Origin: Talinum fruticosum
Taxonomy: Eukaryota; Streptophyta; Magnoliopsida; Caryophyllales; Talinaceae
DNA length: 64,000 nucleotides
Assembly (NCBI GenBank): GCA_021018815.1
Contig: JAITYX010000033.1
Location: 1,364,001 to 1,428,000, forward strand
Direction of reading: 5' to 3'
Shown: positions 37,240 to 49,669 of the stretch, one piece after another
How positions within the stretch are numbered: position 1 is the stretch's first letter
Layout of the letters: every line of letters begins with the position of its first letter
Notes under the pieces: generated by a model
The model's database searches: none
Seen by the model: the letters and a program-made list of their open reading frames with translations, nothing else
What the model was told of the DNA's origin: nothing
Position numbers and translations under genes: made by a program

Positions 37240-39111
37240 GGTATTACAGTTGAAGTCGGAAGAGCACATTTTGAGACTGAGACAACTTGGTTTACTATTT
37301 TGGATGCACCGGTAAGTTTGAAATCTCTCAATTTTTTTTTCCGGTTAGCATCTTAATAGTCTGACAATCAATTTTGACCGGGCATCTATTTTGTCCTGCG
37401 CCCATTAGTGAAACAAAAACAGATCATATTGAGTTGTGATTCCACAATTGCAGTTAAACAGCTGCTTCTTTTGGTGCTGTTGAAATTTGAGCTCAGTTAC
37501 TTCTCCTATTAATATGTATGTGTTTTTTAATCATTTTTCATTTATTGAAAACAAAGAACAGAGGATGTTGAGTGCAGTTAAGCTTCTTCTTTGGTTCTTC
37601 TGAAACTTGTGATCGGCATTATCATCAAATTTTATTTCAGTATCCTTATTAGTCAGATTAAGGCTGCACATGTTCTAAACTCTGGGACTTGCCGTGGGTG
37701 TCACCTTTACTGGTGGTTGTGGTGGTGAGGGTTATGGTACTGCTTTTATTACTATTAATAAATTGCTTTGCTTTTGTGCTACTTTTTCACTCTCATTATT
37801 TTCCTATTGTGGGTAAGGATGTATAAATCTTGAGCTTTGTAAGCCTCCACAAGTTGGATCCAATTAGGTTGTTTTTAGATAATTGATCCTGATGGGAACT
37901 AAATTCGCAGTCCTTTGTTTTTCTGGGTTTAAAGCGTATTAGTAACAAGCTACTTTTCAAGGAAATTGTGAAGTTGTAGCTGGTTTAGTTCAGACGTGTG
38001 GATGGCTAGTCTCATAATAGGAGTTTCTTGATGCAAAGTATTCTTTTTGAGAAGTTTTTCTGACATGCCCTCACCTTTGTGTTTCTTTGTTTTTCTTGCT
38101 GATGTCATTGTGCCTTTTCAATTAAAGGGTCGTAGAAGTCATGTTCCAAACATGATCAGTGGGGCGTCACAGGCAGATATAGGCATTGTGGTGAGCATTA
38201 AGGCTGTGTTCTGTTCCTTTAGTTTACAGCTTTGGTTCTGAGGTCCCTGTGCTTGTTTGCTTATTTGCACGAACCTATATGCAGACCTGCTCGAAAAGGG
38301 GAGATTGAAATTGGGTTTGAGGAAGGTGGACAGACTCGAGAACATGTCATGCTTGCAAAGACCTTGGGTGTTACCAGGCTTATAGTAGTTGTTAACAAGA
38401 TGGATGAGCCCACTGTCAATTGGTCAAAGGAAAGGTGTCAACTTGTTTCTTTCTGATAGCGATTTAGATAGGTGATAAGCCTAAATATGTGTAATGGAAA
38501 ATTATGCTGGTGCACAGCCCTTACTGTAGTTGTGCTATAGAGTATCAGCCCTCACTGTTCATTTCAGCTCTCTTATCTGTAGCGATTGGATTGCATTGAA
38601 ATTGCAGATAAGCCATCATCCTGAAGAAGATACCTATATAATTGCTTCATTTACTGTCACAAATTTTCTGTGGGCTATTGGATTAAAGCCATCTATGAAG
38701 TTACTATACTTTTCTGTTTCTTGATTAAGTGTTGTTTACATTCCCAGATATGATGAAACAGAGTCAAAGGTGATTCCGTTCTTGAAGTCCTCGGGCTATA
38801 ATGTTAAGAAAGGTGATCACGCTTGGTCTTTGTGCTTATGGTGAATTGTACAAGTTGCTTAGTTATGACTTCTGAGCCGTATGGTATTTAGTTCTTTAGT
38901 GTTTTACGGCTGAGCATTTGCAGATGCTCAGGTTCTTTCCATATCCGGCTTGGTTGGTGCAAACATGAAAACAAGAATGGATAAAAGTGATTGCCTTTGG
39001 TGGAGTGGTCCGTGCCTCTTTGAAATCCTGGATGCAACAGAAGTACCCTCGCGAGACCATCAAGGCCCCTTTGGGTATATCAATTATGTTCAGCTGCCCC
39101 TTCGAGATCAG
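37240..39111 (+). pseudogene. eRF3-like (release factor GTPase subunit) partial gene remnant
   Basis: Exon-like blocks with GT-AG borders match only the G domain of eRF3/GSPT. 37240-37311 encodes ITVEVGRAHFETETTWFTIL and ends in DAP. 38128-38190 encodes SHVPNMISGASQADIGIV. About 38285-38434 encodes [16 protein letters not shown], then [14 protein letters not shown]. 38748-38812 encodes YDETESKVIPFLKSSGYNVK. 38934-39111 encodes VLSISGLVGANMKTRMDKSD, then WWSGPCLFEILD. The N-terminal extension, G1 P-loop and both C-terminal beta-barrel domains are missing. The join before ARKGE is out of phase, G3 reads DAPGR instead of DAPGH, and the last block diverges after GPF. Introns are retained, so this is a DNA-level copy rather than a retrocopy. 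It starts about 590 bp after the EFL1-like stop, on the same strand. Confidence 0.75.
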
Positions 39112-40160
39112 GTTTAGGTTCTTAGGGTTTTATTCTTATAATCTGACAATGTTGGATATACGAATTTCTCAGTTTTCACCATCAATTTTTATTTATGTTT
39201 CATTAAGGTTGATTCTGTTGTTTACTGTGAGATGCTTTTGCAATTGAACTAGCATGTGACATCTATGGGACCTTAGTCTCTTGTTTTGCGTGGATGCGAG
39301 TGGGCTAGTGAAACCAGTTATTCGTCTTATCAAAAACAAAATCAGCGAGAGGGAGAGTGAGAGGGAAAGCGAGCGATGTTTTCACTTTTTCATTTATGAG
39401 TAAAATGAGGCTAATTATTCTCGTCTTATCAAAAACCAGTTCAATTGTTAACACTGCGTATAAGACATAAAGTTCGGTGTAAATAGAATCTGAATCTAGG
39501 TCCTTAACTTATCACATGCCATGTATCGATTCAATTATAGTTTTGCATTGCCTAATTTATTTTTGAACCAATCAGAACCACGCCAAGACAAGAGTTGACC
39601 TTCAATCATTGATCCAGATATATAAACTCACCATCGATGTCTTAAATTTGTCTATCTATTGACAAATTAACAAAGCTTTTTATTAGCCAATTGAATCTAG
39701 GTCCTTAACTTATCACCTTCAATAATCGATACAGAAATATAGTCTCATCCTCCACTTTTTATTTCTTCGACTTTCAAAAGCTCACAATTCTTAATCAAGT
39801 GAGAGAGAAAAGAAAAAAAAAAAAGGCATTCAACAATGATGTCTATCAACCCCACCACAACATCGTGCAAAAAAGAAGCACCATATCCATTAAATCAGGA
39901 AGCTTTCTCTGGTCACGACGAGAGTATATGCCATATATAGTAAGATTTTTGGAAAGAATAGCTGCAAACTTTATAATAGAAAGAATAATTACATCCAAAG
40001 TTTGCACCTTTGTAATCTTTCAAATTGGGCAAACAAAATAAGATACAGAGTGGACAGGGTCACAAAATTGGAAATGATAACCCAAAAATGTTAGGGAGCT
40101 TCACTCTGCCGATGTTAATACACCATTGTGCCATGAGCACGTGTAAATAGTATAGCCTTT
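39112..40160. other. intergenic DNA with short dispersed direct repeats
   Basis: The words TCTAGGTCCTTAACTTATCAC (39495 and 39687 regions) and CGTCTTATCAAAAACA/C (39325 and 39421 regions) each occur twice. This suggests an old local duplication or a decayed element. No gene was seen. Confidence 0.5.
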
Positions 40161-42719
40161 TTATAGCCGCCTTGAGTATCCTGATCCTCCACATTTCTTG
40201 CAAAGTATCAGTCCTACAAAAATGCCATAACTCGAAAATGTATGCACTTGTAACTTAGAAGCTATCAACTTCTATACCCGAATACTTTTTTTCAAGGTGA
40301 TGTGGATGTGGATGTGAAATGTGAATACTTCAAACCCAAAGGGGTAGTGAAGTGGGATCTAGCCTTCTTTCTATCGAGGAGATGTGAGGATTGAGTGTCA
40401 CTGGGGTGTTTGGTAGGAAGATGTTTGCCTTCTCATCTCCCCTCCCCACGAATCCCCAAAAGGAGAAGGGGAAGGGAGGACCCATTACCCAAGGCCCTCC
40501 ACCCTGTTAGAGTCCCCACAAGTGATGAAGCCCCGTCTCCCATACACCAAGATAAACTAAGTTATCAGATGAGGCCCCCAAACCCCCAAGATGAACTGAG
40601 TTGCCCTCCAAAACTTTGGGGGAGGGGGAAAGGCATGAAATATTACAGATCGATACCTGCACCTTTGCAGACCTTGCAATCAACCTGGCCTGTTTCTGTC
40701 TTCATCTTACCGTCGTTGCAGAAGACGCATCTTGTGCCCCCTGGACAACACAAGACAAACCTTCTAACATTAACGGTTGTAGGAAGATAAAGGTGTCATG
40801 ATTACAAATCACTAACTAGATGGAATATGCATCAGAAGCTGGACTGATCAACTTTTTGAAAGCGGAAAGGGTCCAAATACGTGCTCAAGGTTTTTTAATT
40901 TTTATTATTGAGGGGGGTTTGAGACGCAATCAGAAGAATCCTAGCTTGTAACTCCCGCCACTTCCCAATCACTAAACAGCAAACAATCCTCCATGCAAAA
41001 TCACCAAATGTCCCCTTACATATTTGATGGCCAAGACTCCTCTGTTCCAATCAATGAGTTACCTCACTACAATACTAAACAGAACAAACCAGGTCTTTGG
41101 TCTGCCTCATAACCCTTCAAATTCTATCTTGGCAGTGAAAGCAACTACAACATCGAGTGATCCTTATCTTGATGAATAAAATAAAGTGGAATCTTCTGAA
41201 ACAGAGAGAAATAGTGGCATTCATCCTACATTTTTTTCTAAATGAGGTGCAAAGGCTGATGTAGGTGGGATTCGAACCTAGGTCTTTGGCAAGAGGTTCT
41301 AGAGACTTTAGTAATGAGTAGTTGAGACAACTGACACTCATATATACTAGTAACTGAACCACCATAATCTAAAGATGAAAAAGTTGCTCAAACGTGACTC
41401 TTCGAGCTCAAGTAGACATAGATCATCATCTCTGTTTTGTAACTGTTTCATAGATACAGGGAAAGTGTGATATGCTAAGCTAAGATAATGAGATAGCGAT
41501 GCAGGCTATGGCCTCAAACTATCAATTCCATTGCTCCTTTGGATCAGACAGATAAAAAACTTAACGACAATGCAAGTTAAAGCATACCGTTGCCAGCACA
41601 TCGTTCACATGGTACAGGATCCCCCTGCAAAATCCTACCAATTATATACCCATCAAGGCTCAAGACTAATATTTATGACAGGATGATCATAAGTACTAAT
41701 ATTGAGGAAAGAACTGCAAACTGCAAACTCGATTGAACTGATGAGTATCAATATCGAAGAAAGAAGTGCAAAGTGCAAACTCGATTAAACTGCTGCATGC
41801 CAAACTAAAGACTCTTATTTTCAATATGGCAATATATTTAACAATGACATCACAAGGCTTACACTTAAAAGAACCCATGAACGAAACATTAAGCCACCAC
41901 AGCTTATTTTGCTTTTCAGAGTTCATACTTTAACAGCCAATCCTATCTTTTTTCCGTCTCGGCCATCTTTTATACCCATTTGTACACAATGTATATCTTG
42001 AGTGACACCACAATGACAAAATGTGAATCTTCAACTTCAATTCACTCCGAATCAACACCCCTCCCCTCTTTTTTTTTTTTTTTTTGGTAAGAATATAGAA
42101 TTTCTATTACCCGAATTAACACCTTACTGCAGCAACATTTTTTTTTTTTTTTGCGTTATTTGGATCAAAGTTAACAATCTAAGAACAATGCAACTAATTT
42201 CCAATGAATAACGCAAACCACAAAAAGCAGTGTTCATCTTGACCATAAAGTTAAAATACAATCAAATTCACCAATATACTGTCAAGCAAATAATTGGATA
42301 ATAAAGATGATTATCCAGTAAGAAGAATTTTCAATTTGGCATGCATTCCATAAATTAAAATCCACATATTGCACTAATCACATTGCATTAAGAAAAAAAG
42401 GCCCAAAATTCAGAGCTCTGATTAAGGAAAACGAAACCTTAAGGCCAAGGAAGAGAGAGAGAGCAATGGCAGCCAAGACACTGACGGTAGCCAACAGAGT
42501 TTGGGTGTCGATAGGCCTATCGAAACCAGCGAAGAGCAGAATCGGATGAATGACCAGATTTTGCCGAACCAGTCTGAATTTGGAACAGTAACGGCGGAAT
42601 TTGGATCTCTCCGAGAACGAGAGGTGCTGAGGCAAAGACGAGGAGAGAGAAAATCGTAGGAATGAGGAGCGAGAGGAGAGAGAATGAGGGTAGAAGCAGT
42701 GGTTGAGTAACACCGCCAT
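40161..42719 (-). CDS. plastid DnaJ-type Cys-rich zinc-finger membrane protein (151 aa)
   Basis: Four exons: 42719-42438, 41624-41588, 40740-40657 and 40213-40161. Borders are GT-AG and the phases sum to 151 codons plus stop. The first about 70 residues are Ser/Arg/Leu-rich with few acidic residues, like a chloroplast transit peptide. One hydrophobic span follows ([20 protein letters not shown]). The rest is a DnaJ-like zinc domain with four CxxC motifs: [24 protein letters not shown] and CKKCGGSG, ending GYSRRL. There is no J domain. Plant proteins of this build (DnaJ/Hsp40 Cys-rich superfamily, related in design to BSD2, LQY1 and ORANGE) act in plastid protein assembly. I cannot say which member this is. 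The sequence shows no damage. Confidence 0.85.
41205..41365 (-). mobile_element. tRNA-derived SINE in an intron of the DnaJ-type gene
   Basis: On the minus strand TGGTTCAGTTACTAG (A-box-like, near 41360) is followed by GGTTCGAATCC (perfect B box, near 41277) and CCACCTACATCAGCC. This is the layout of a tRNA-derived SINE. It lies in the intron between exons 2 and 3 in the same orientation as the gene. Length and end are approximate. Confidence 0.62.
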
Positions 42720-42944
42720 GGATAAGAAGAAGAAGAATGCTTCGTTTTCCCTTTCTGCCTTTTATTTTATTTTTATTTTTTTGCTTCTTCTGTCATACTA
42801 TTTCTTTTCTTTTCTTTTTTTCCCCTTTCGGAGTTCGTGGTGTTTACCGCTTCACCCGTTGTAGTAAAGTAATTTTTTTCCTTATTTAGCTCTGGAGTAA
42901 TATTTGTAAAGTCAAATCACTAACTAATTAAATATTATTTTTTT

Positions 42945-43280
42945 ATAGATAGTGTTTCAACTAATGTTTGCAGTAACTTATATCGTTTTAAGTAGTATTT
43001 TTAAAAAAGTAAGAATATTATCTTTTTACATTTAAATGTAGTGTTTCATATATTTTTTTGACAAAAGATTGTTCATTAATTTATATTTGGCAAATTATCA
43101 ATTTATAATAATCAATTGACTCAACCACTAAATTTACTAAACATATTTATTCAACCGCTCATTTGAACAATTATCCGTTAACAGCTAAAATCTAATAACT
43201 ATTAGCTACCTAAACAGCTTATAAGTTACACAAATGATTATCCGCTACTCAAACAGACTCATCTTACCGAACAAGGCCTT
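42945..43280. mobile_element. hAT-like MITE, unsplit copy
   Basis: Homologous along its length to the two halves at 14898-15022 and 17772-18000 (shared TTTGCAGTAACTT, TTCATATATTTTTTTGACAA, CATTAATTTATATTTGGCAA, TTTATTCAACCGCTCA). It lacks the 2.75-kb LTR and so serves as the unfilled site. It ends CCGAACAAGGCCTT. No coding capacity. It lies about 230 bp upstream of the DnaJ-type gene start. Confidence 0.72.
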
Positions 43281-43900
43281 AATCGGATCGTGTTTTTATT
43301 TTTAATGTTGTCAATAAAAAAGTTGAGATTATAAAAATCTTGTAAAAATAAACCCTACGTAAAGAGTGAAAAATTATGAAAAAGCATACTTGTATTAACA
43401 AAAATACGATAAAAGTACATCCATACAATGTGATTGATTATTTTTAATTTTTATTCTTAAAACCCCTTATATTCATAAAAATATCTTTCATCTAATTACG
43501 TTCCATCATACAAATGTCAATTTGATGTCCATTTTGTAAGTATATTTGAAATTATTGTAGAAATATATCTAAATAAGATAATTTTATGAAAAACTTAAAG
43601 TGATGTTGAGTATCCCTTATTTTCATAAAAAGTTTAAAATAATATTGAAGAAAAATTTACATTTTGGTCCGTTATTGCAATTTGGATATGATTTAAAGAT
43701 TTTTCAAAGTTTGAACAAATTAAAATGTACACCAATGTTTGAACAAATTTGAATTATTTAAAGTTGATAAAGGTGAGAGATTCATTTTAATTTCAACTCC
43801 TGGATATGATTTAAAGGCTTAGATTTGTCCTACTTACTCAATATAGATCTTCCGACATTCTTCCGTGATCGACGTTATATATATATATGACAACGATATC
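43281..43900. other. AT-rich intergenic DNA
   Basis: No gene or element recognised between the hAT-like MITE and the provirus. Confidence 0.55.
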
Positions 43901-44165
43901 GATCTAGGAGTTAGGGAGGCAGCTTGAGGACTCGGGTATGGTTAAATAACAGGGGAAGCAGAGTGACAAAATAACTTAACAAATTGATTTTCAAAACAAA
44001 AGATTAAAATTTTAAATTGAAATAACTAAATAAAACTTGATTGAAATAATAAAGATGTTGAATCAAACTTACTTTGATTGATTGAATCAAAACTTGTACA
44101 AGAGAGTTTGAAATGTAAGCTCTCAAGAGAGAGGTTGGAGATTGAGATGCTAAGGGATTTTTGTG
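43901..44165 (-). repeat. terminal direct repeat of the provirus, 3' copy
   Basis: Matches 50601-50862 with scattered differences over its length, including long identical stretches such as TTAAATTGAAATAACTAAAT and GTAAGCTCTCAAGAGAGAGG. A TATA box lies upstream at 44243-44250, so the repeat begins roughly 50 nt after the expected transcription start. That fits the redundant R region of a pararetroviral transcript. Confidence 0.82.
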
Positions 44166-44242
44166 GCTAAGTGTTTGATTACAAGTGATTGCTCACTGGT
44201 TGTTCTCTCCGAGTTCCGTCCTCTATTGAACTAAGGAATGCA

Positions 44243-44250
44243 TATTTATA
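44243..44250 (-). promoter_or_regulatory. TATA box of the provirus transcript promoter (candidate)
   Basis: TATAAATA on the minus strand, in the non-coding stretch after the last viral domain and just before the 3' terminal repeat. This is where caulimovirids keep the promoter of their full-length transcript. Confidence 0.5.
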
Positions 44251-44759
44251 GAATATAATTTTGAATTAGTATCTAACACTTGGACGGTTGAGGATGTTTG
44301 ATTGAAATGGAATCATAATCTTGAAAATATCTCCCGACAATGTTGAATTATTGAAACAAGATTGATTGAATCGAAAGCATGAATAGTAGTCGATGAATAA
44401 TCATAACTTGAATAGTAATCTGATGAATTATTTGCCGACAACTTTACAACTTTGACTGAAAGCCAAAGGATGATAATCCTCCGAATAGTGCTATCCACCT
44501 CAAGAGTGAATAGTAATATTCTCCATCACTTGAATAGTAAGGGAACAAGAATGTCCACTTCCTTCCCGGGGATTTTGAGAAGTGAAATTGTGAAATTTCA
44601 CTTGGAAAAACCTGCATAAAAATCGTTAGAAAATTTAGATTTTTTTTGGAATACCTTATAAGGGTTCAAATACTATATGGGTCTTGAGCACAAGGCTAAT
44701 CAAAAGGATCATAATCGGATTTAATAGATGTTGAAGAATCGGACGAATTCGTGATTGTC

Positions 44760-45060
44760 ATCAGGAATAATTGTTGTTGCTACTTTTTGAGTAACTTGAT
44801 TTCTTGTTTGAGCAGTTGAATCTCTTCGTCCTTAATTTTTCTTTTCCTTTTGAATGCTTCTCCTGTTTTTGTGGGGTAGCAGGAGCTTGTTGAGTGGATG
44901 GAGTTGGCTTAATACCTAAGGCAGCTTGAATATTGAACTTGTCCCACCATTTAATCTTGTACTCACGGACTAATGAATATGATGTTGGGAGTTTGTAATG
45001 TTGAGTAATTGAGAATGACCAACATAAAATCCGAGGAAATCCATAATTTTTATGGAATGA
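44760..45060 (-). pseudogene. 3' tail of the caulimovirid coding region (WWDKFN-containing)
   Basis: Downstream of RNase H a minus-strand frame carries YKIKWWDKFNIQAALGIKPT followed by a Pro/Gln-rich and then Lys-rich stretch. I recall an IKWWDKFN-like segment in plant pararetroviral or retroelement polyproteins, but no function is firmly known to me. Frame continuity with RNase H is broken. Confidence 0.4.
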
Positions 45061-45095
45061 TATTTACATATGTGGGGTAGCTGAAACCGGCTTAA

Positions 45096-45700
45096 TCAAT
45101 TTTGAGAGGTAGATGATCCTTGGAGGAATTCTCTTGTTAAGAAATCGGGTAAGGAATTATTTTTCCCTTTAATAAATTCTATATTAAAATCAAAACAAGA
45201 TAAAATTGCTTGCCAACGAGCAAATATTTGTTTGGAAACAAGATTTTGAACGTCTTTAGTAATAATTTCTTTTGCTGATTTGCAATCAATACAAAGAAGG
45301 AATTTTTTATTAAATAAATCATCTTGAAATTTTGAAACACACAAAACGATTGATAAAAATTCTTTTTTAATAGTTGAATTCTTTTGAGTTGTATTCCAAA
45401 TTCCTGAATGATACCTAACTAGTTGGGTCTGTTTTGAGGTTATAGACATCTTTTGTTTTAATATTCCACTATATCCTAAATCCGATGCGTCTGTTTCAAT
45501 TATCATAATTGCATTGGGATGTGGAATACCTAGACATGGTAAAGACTTGACCTTTTGTTTAAGGAGGACGCCTTGGGTATGTTCACCCGACCATGGTGTT
45601 GGGTTATTACTTAATCTCCTATAAAGAGGTTGACAGGTTTGTCTTAATTTTGGAAAGAAATCGGACACATAATTAAGACATCCTAAAAACCTTTATAATT
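45096..45700 (-). pseudogene. caulimovirid RNase H domain (and end of RT)
   Basis: 190-codon frame. Hallmarks are the first RNase H acidic motif in TDASDLGYSG, then QLVRYHSGIWN..., KEFLSIVLCVSKFQDDL, and a second acidic position in LLCIDCKSAKEI. The end is ...DFNIEFIKGKNNSLPDFLTR, the usual closing motif of caulimovirid RNase H (N..PD.L.R). It is the longest intact piece of the provirus. In a live virus it removes RNA from the RNA-DNA hybrid during reverse transcription. Confidence 0.82.
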
Positions 45701-45719
45701 GAGTTTTATTTTTTATTTC

Positions 45720-46290
45720 ATCTGGAAATTTATCCGTAAATTCAATGGCTCTTGTAATTGGTTTTATAGTTCCTTGATAAATGTCATGCCCTAAAAATCT
45801 TATTTTTATTTGAGACAATTTCATTTTTGATGCGAAACAACAAGACCATTTTTTTTATTACATGCAAAAAGTTTGTAAATGTTTGAAATGTTGCTCAATA
45901 CTATTCGAATAGACAAAACATCATCAATATAAACTATTGTAAATTGAGTATAAAGATTAAAAATATCATTCATAATATGTTGAAATTCGAAGGAGCATTT
46001 TTTAGTCCAAAAGGCATTACATTCCATTCATAATGCCCAAAGGGGACGATAAAAGTCTGTTTTATGACGATCTTGATCAGCAATTTGAACTTGCCAAAAA
46101 CCACTTTTCATATCAAATTTTAAAAATACTTTTGCTTCATATAGTTTATTAAGTAAATCTTGTTTATTAGGAATGGGATATCTAGTCCATCTTAAAACTT
46201 TATTCAATGGTTTAAAATTAATAACAAGACGAGGAACTCCTCGTTCTTTCTCTCGCTTGATTATTGACATAAAAAGTCGCACGACTCCAA
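45720..46290 (-). pseudogene. caulimovirid reverse transcriptase, interrupted
   Basis: Two frames with a break between them near 46027. The upstream frame (46282-46028) has RLVINFKPLN and KFDMKSGFWQVQI, RT motifs before and around the first catalytic Asp. The downstream frame (46027-45821) contains the catalytic box YIDDVL. Upstream codons around 46290-46400 contain stops. All polymerase motifs can be located, but the frame is broken several times. Confidence 0.82.
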
Positions 46291-46699
46291 GGAGATTTAG
46301 AGGATCTTATTAATTTTGTATCTAAAAGTGATTGAATCTCCTTTTACAGAATTCTAAAAGTTCTTTGTTCATTTGAATAGGTCGGGCTTTAGTAGGGATA
46401 TTTCTTTATGAAAAATCCTTTTCATAAGGGAGTGTAACAACATGCTTCTTTCTTTCCCGTAAAGCATTGGGAAGACCGTAACAGTACTTCTTTGTGGAAT
46501 AAATTTTGTAGTTCTTTTGTTTTATTTTGAATAGAAGGTTGTTGTAATTTTTCTTCAATTTTTTTATAAGTAATTTCCTTTTGTAAAAATTAATTTGTTG
46601 TTTTTTGCTTACAATAAAATTTATTTGTTTAATTATGGTGGATTCTTGAAGCAAAGATATATCTTTTGAACGGATAAGGGAAATAAATTTGAAAGAAAT

Positions 46700-47010
46700 A
46701 TTTTTTCATAAAATTTCTGTATGTAACCCGAATTGATCGACTAGAAAAGGATAAATTTGAGTAATGAAAGGGGTACCTAAAATGACTTCTTGACCTATGT
46801 CTCTAACAAGGACAAAAGTATTCTTGAAACAATATCCTTCATTGCAAATATAAACATTTGATTTGTAGTGCCGTTCCATTAGCACTATATAGACGTTCTT
46901 TAGTATTTTCATAAAACTTAGATGAAATTAATCCTTTATTAATACAATTTTGATCTACACCGCTGTCAAGTAGAGCAATAGTATTGAATTCAAAGTTATC
47001 ATTAATCTTT
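46700..47010 (-). pseudogene. caulimovirid aspartic protease
   Basis: A minus-strand stretch near 46950-46985 reads ALLDSGVDQNCI, the retroviral-type active site in its D-S-G form. The following frame (46912-46706) includes VLVRDIGQEVILGTPFITQI, and I/V-LG is the usual second protease motif. A frame break separates the two halves. Confidence 0.75.
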
Positions 47011-47069
47011 AGAGTAATATAAATATACCATTTTTTATAATTAATATGATTAATTGTGGAAACAAATTG

Positions 47070-48620
47070 TTAATTACTAGAAAAACTTAGAGTGTCTTCA
47101 TTAGAATTTGAAGAACTTGATTTATTCTCAATCAATGATATTCTTGTTTCTAATTCTAAATATTTAGTTTGAAGAAAACATAAATTTTGATTAATCTCTT
47201 TAATTTGTTCTTTGAGATTATTGACTTCCATTTTTAAATCTTGAATATTAACTATCTTTAAAATATTTGGAGTATCATATTTCTCAAATATTTTATTAAT
47301 ATTGAAATTAGGAGGAGTAACTTTTAATAAATCTTCTTTTATTAAAATACTTTTGAGTTTCTCTAAATATTCCTTTTTTAATTCCGGATCTTGAATTTGT
47401 TCAATTAAATCTAATAAAAATTCTTTTTCACTTTTAGTAGCAGTAGTCATATTGATACATCTCGTAACAAATTCTAGTTGATTTATTTCCTGATGAATAA
47501 TCACTTGAATTACTTTCTAATTCGTAAAGACCATTGTCTTCAAAATCGGAGGATGAATTTTCAGAATGAACCGGAGTATCTTTGAGTTCAAATAAATAAA
47601 TAATCTTTTCTTGAATTTCTAGATTATCACTACAAATTTCATTTAATTTTTCTTTAACTTTGCAATCTTTTGCATAATGACCTTGTTCGCCAAATTTAAA
47701 ACAAACAACTTTATTAGTAGTTTTCTTTTTTGAAATACTTTTCTTAGGAGCTGTATTTGCTTTATTGTTATTAGTACGATTAAATTGTTTCTTTTTATTG
47801 ACTTGATTTGCTCTTCTTTTCGAACGGAACGAGCTTCAATTTTGGAAGGCGTAAGGCTTCACAAAAAAACCTAACTCTTTTCGTGTAGCTACTTTATCCG
47901 TTGAATATCTCGCTTGTAATTTTAGTTCATTGCATAAAGAAATACCTTCTTTTTAATAAATCCTAATAATTGATCGAATGTAACTTGATCATAAGGAATT
48001 GGATCTTTACCTATGACTTATTTTAATTTATTGAATATTCTTTGAGAAAATAAATTTGGTAATCCCGAAATGAATTTTTCTTTCCAATATGGTTGACGAC
48101 AATCTTGTCTTTTTAATAGATATGTGAAATAAGTATCTTTATACCAATTGTAATCTTCTAGAGTAGGACATCTTAAATTTGTTAATAAAATTTCTTGACC
48201 GCCTAACATATCTTTTGGAGTTCCTAAAAGATTGACAACTATTGTATGGACTAGAGTATAGACAGACTTCTTTATGATTTTTGAGACTCGGATGTTCTTC
48301 GTCTTTCATGTAATTATCCCACCAAGATTTTAATGATCCGGTAAAACCTGAAACTAGTAAATCAAAAGCTTGAATTTCCGGAGCATCTTTGGATGTATAG
48401 GCAGCATATGCCATCATCATCCTATGGAGAATAATTAATGCTTCATGCTCGGATTTCCCATCTATATTCCATTCATAGATGGAAGTACTCGTCAAAAGCT
48501 TCGTAATAACTGATTTTATTGATTCTAGTTGAAGATGCTGGAGGAGTGCTTCTAGAGTAATAAGGAATTTCTTTTTTATTAAAGATTTTATTGATATTAA
48601 TTATTTCTTGATCTTCTTGA
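47070..48620 (-). pseudogene. caulimovirid capsid region with degenerate zinc knuckle
   Basis: The capsid core is spread over frames at 48495-48139 (AFDLLVSGFTGSLKSWWDNY) and 48209-48018 (YWKEKFISGLPNLF), both strongly like caulimovirid capsids. Near 47655-47700 a zinc-knuckle-like CFKFGEQGHYAKDC has Phe where the second Cys of CX2CX4HX4C belongs. A coiled-coil-like, acidic frame follows (47504-47070; LKMEVNNLKEQIKEINQNL). Stops separate the pieces. Confidence 0.75.
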
Positions 48621-48699
48621 GAAATATCTAAAACATTAACATTATTACTTGAACTAACTAATTGTTTTAATTTCTCATCTATCTTTTTAATTAGTGGGT

Positions 48700-49560
48700 T
48701 ATCCGTAATTTCTAAATTTTTATTCCTATTGACTTTAATGAGAGGAGATGAAATATCATCTAAGAATCCTGACTTTATTGACTCTCTATTTAAATCTAAA
48801 CTTTCTAATTATTTAGATAATAAATCAATATCTTCCTTTTTAGATATTGTTTCTATTTGAGTAGAAACCATATTAACTTGTTGAGATATTGTATGTAAGA
48901 CTTGATTAGTATAATTGTTTTGATGATAAACCTTTTTAATATCTTCTAAAGCTACTTGAGAATTATCTCGGATCGTTTCTTCCTACTTTGAATGGAATAG
49001 CAGAAATATGACCTTGATCTCGTAGGAATTAAAATTTCTTGTAAATGAGGAGTTATGGAAGTAAATATATTTCCATTTAATAACGTCCATTTCTTATTAA
49101 GATTTTGATTAGTATTAATTTCTTTAATACCAAGAGGATCCGGTAAATTATTTTTAGAAGCAAATATGGTCCACCGGGTAAAGAATAGAATATTACATTC
49201 AATTCTTTCCATCAATGAATACCATTCTTGCCTTATGAATGCTTGAACTTTTAAATCAAAATGAGATAAAAACCATTCTTTTTTATCTTTATTCTTAATT
49301 TAATTAAAATTTTCTCTTAAATATTCTTTATTAATTTCAAAGGGTTTTGTAATGACATTAATAGAAGAGTAGGTAGGAGGTTGCATAGTTGAATGAGTAG
49401 GAGAACCTATTGATGAATTATCTTCGTCAATTAGTTCTCGCTATAGGTGCTTTATAATAAATTTTTGAGGAAGAAGAATCTTCTACTTGATTATCTTTCA
49501 AATAATCATAATTAGTAGACCTTGAAGGTATTGAAAAAGAAGATCGAGGAAGATCCATTT
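48700..49560 (-). pseudogene. caulimovirid region between movement protein and capsid
   Basis: Fragments include EWYSLMERIECNILFFTRW and PHLQEILIPTRSRSYF (frame 49215-48952), which I associate with the intermediate segment of plant pararetrovirus polyproteins. Several stops are present. The function of this segment is not established. Confidence 0.45.
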
Positions 49561-49669
49561 TTTGGAGAGTCTTGAAGAAAAAGTTCTTTCATTAATAGAA
49601 TTTAATCTTATTAATATTCTACCATCCGATTCTTCAATTACTTGTTGTATATTCTTTTGAGCAATATTT

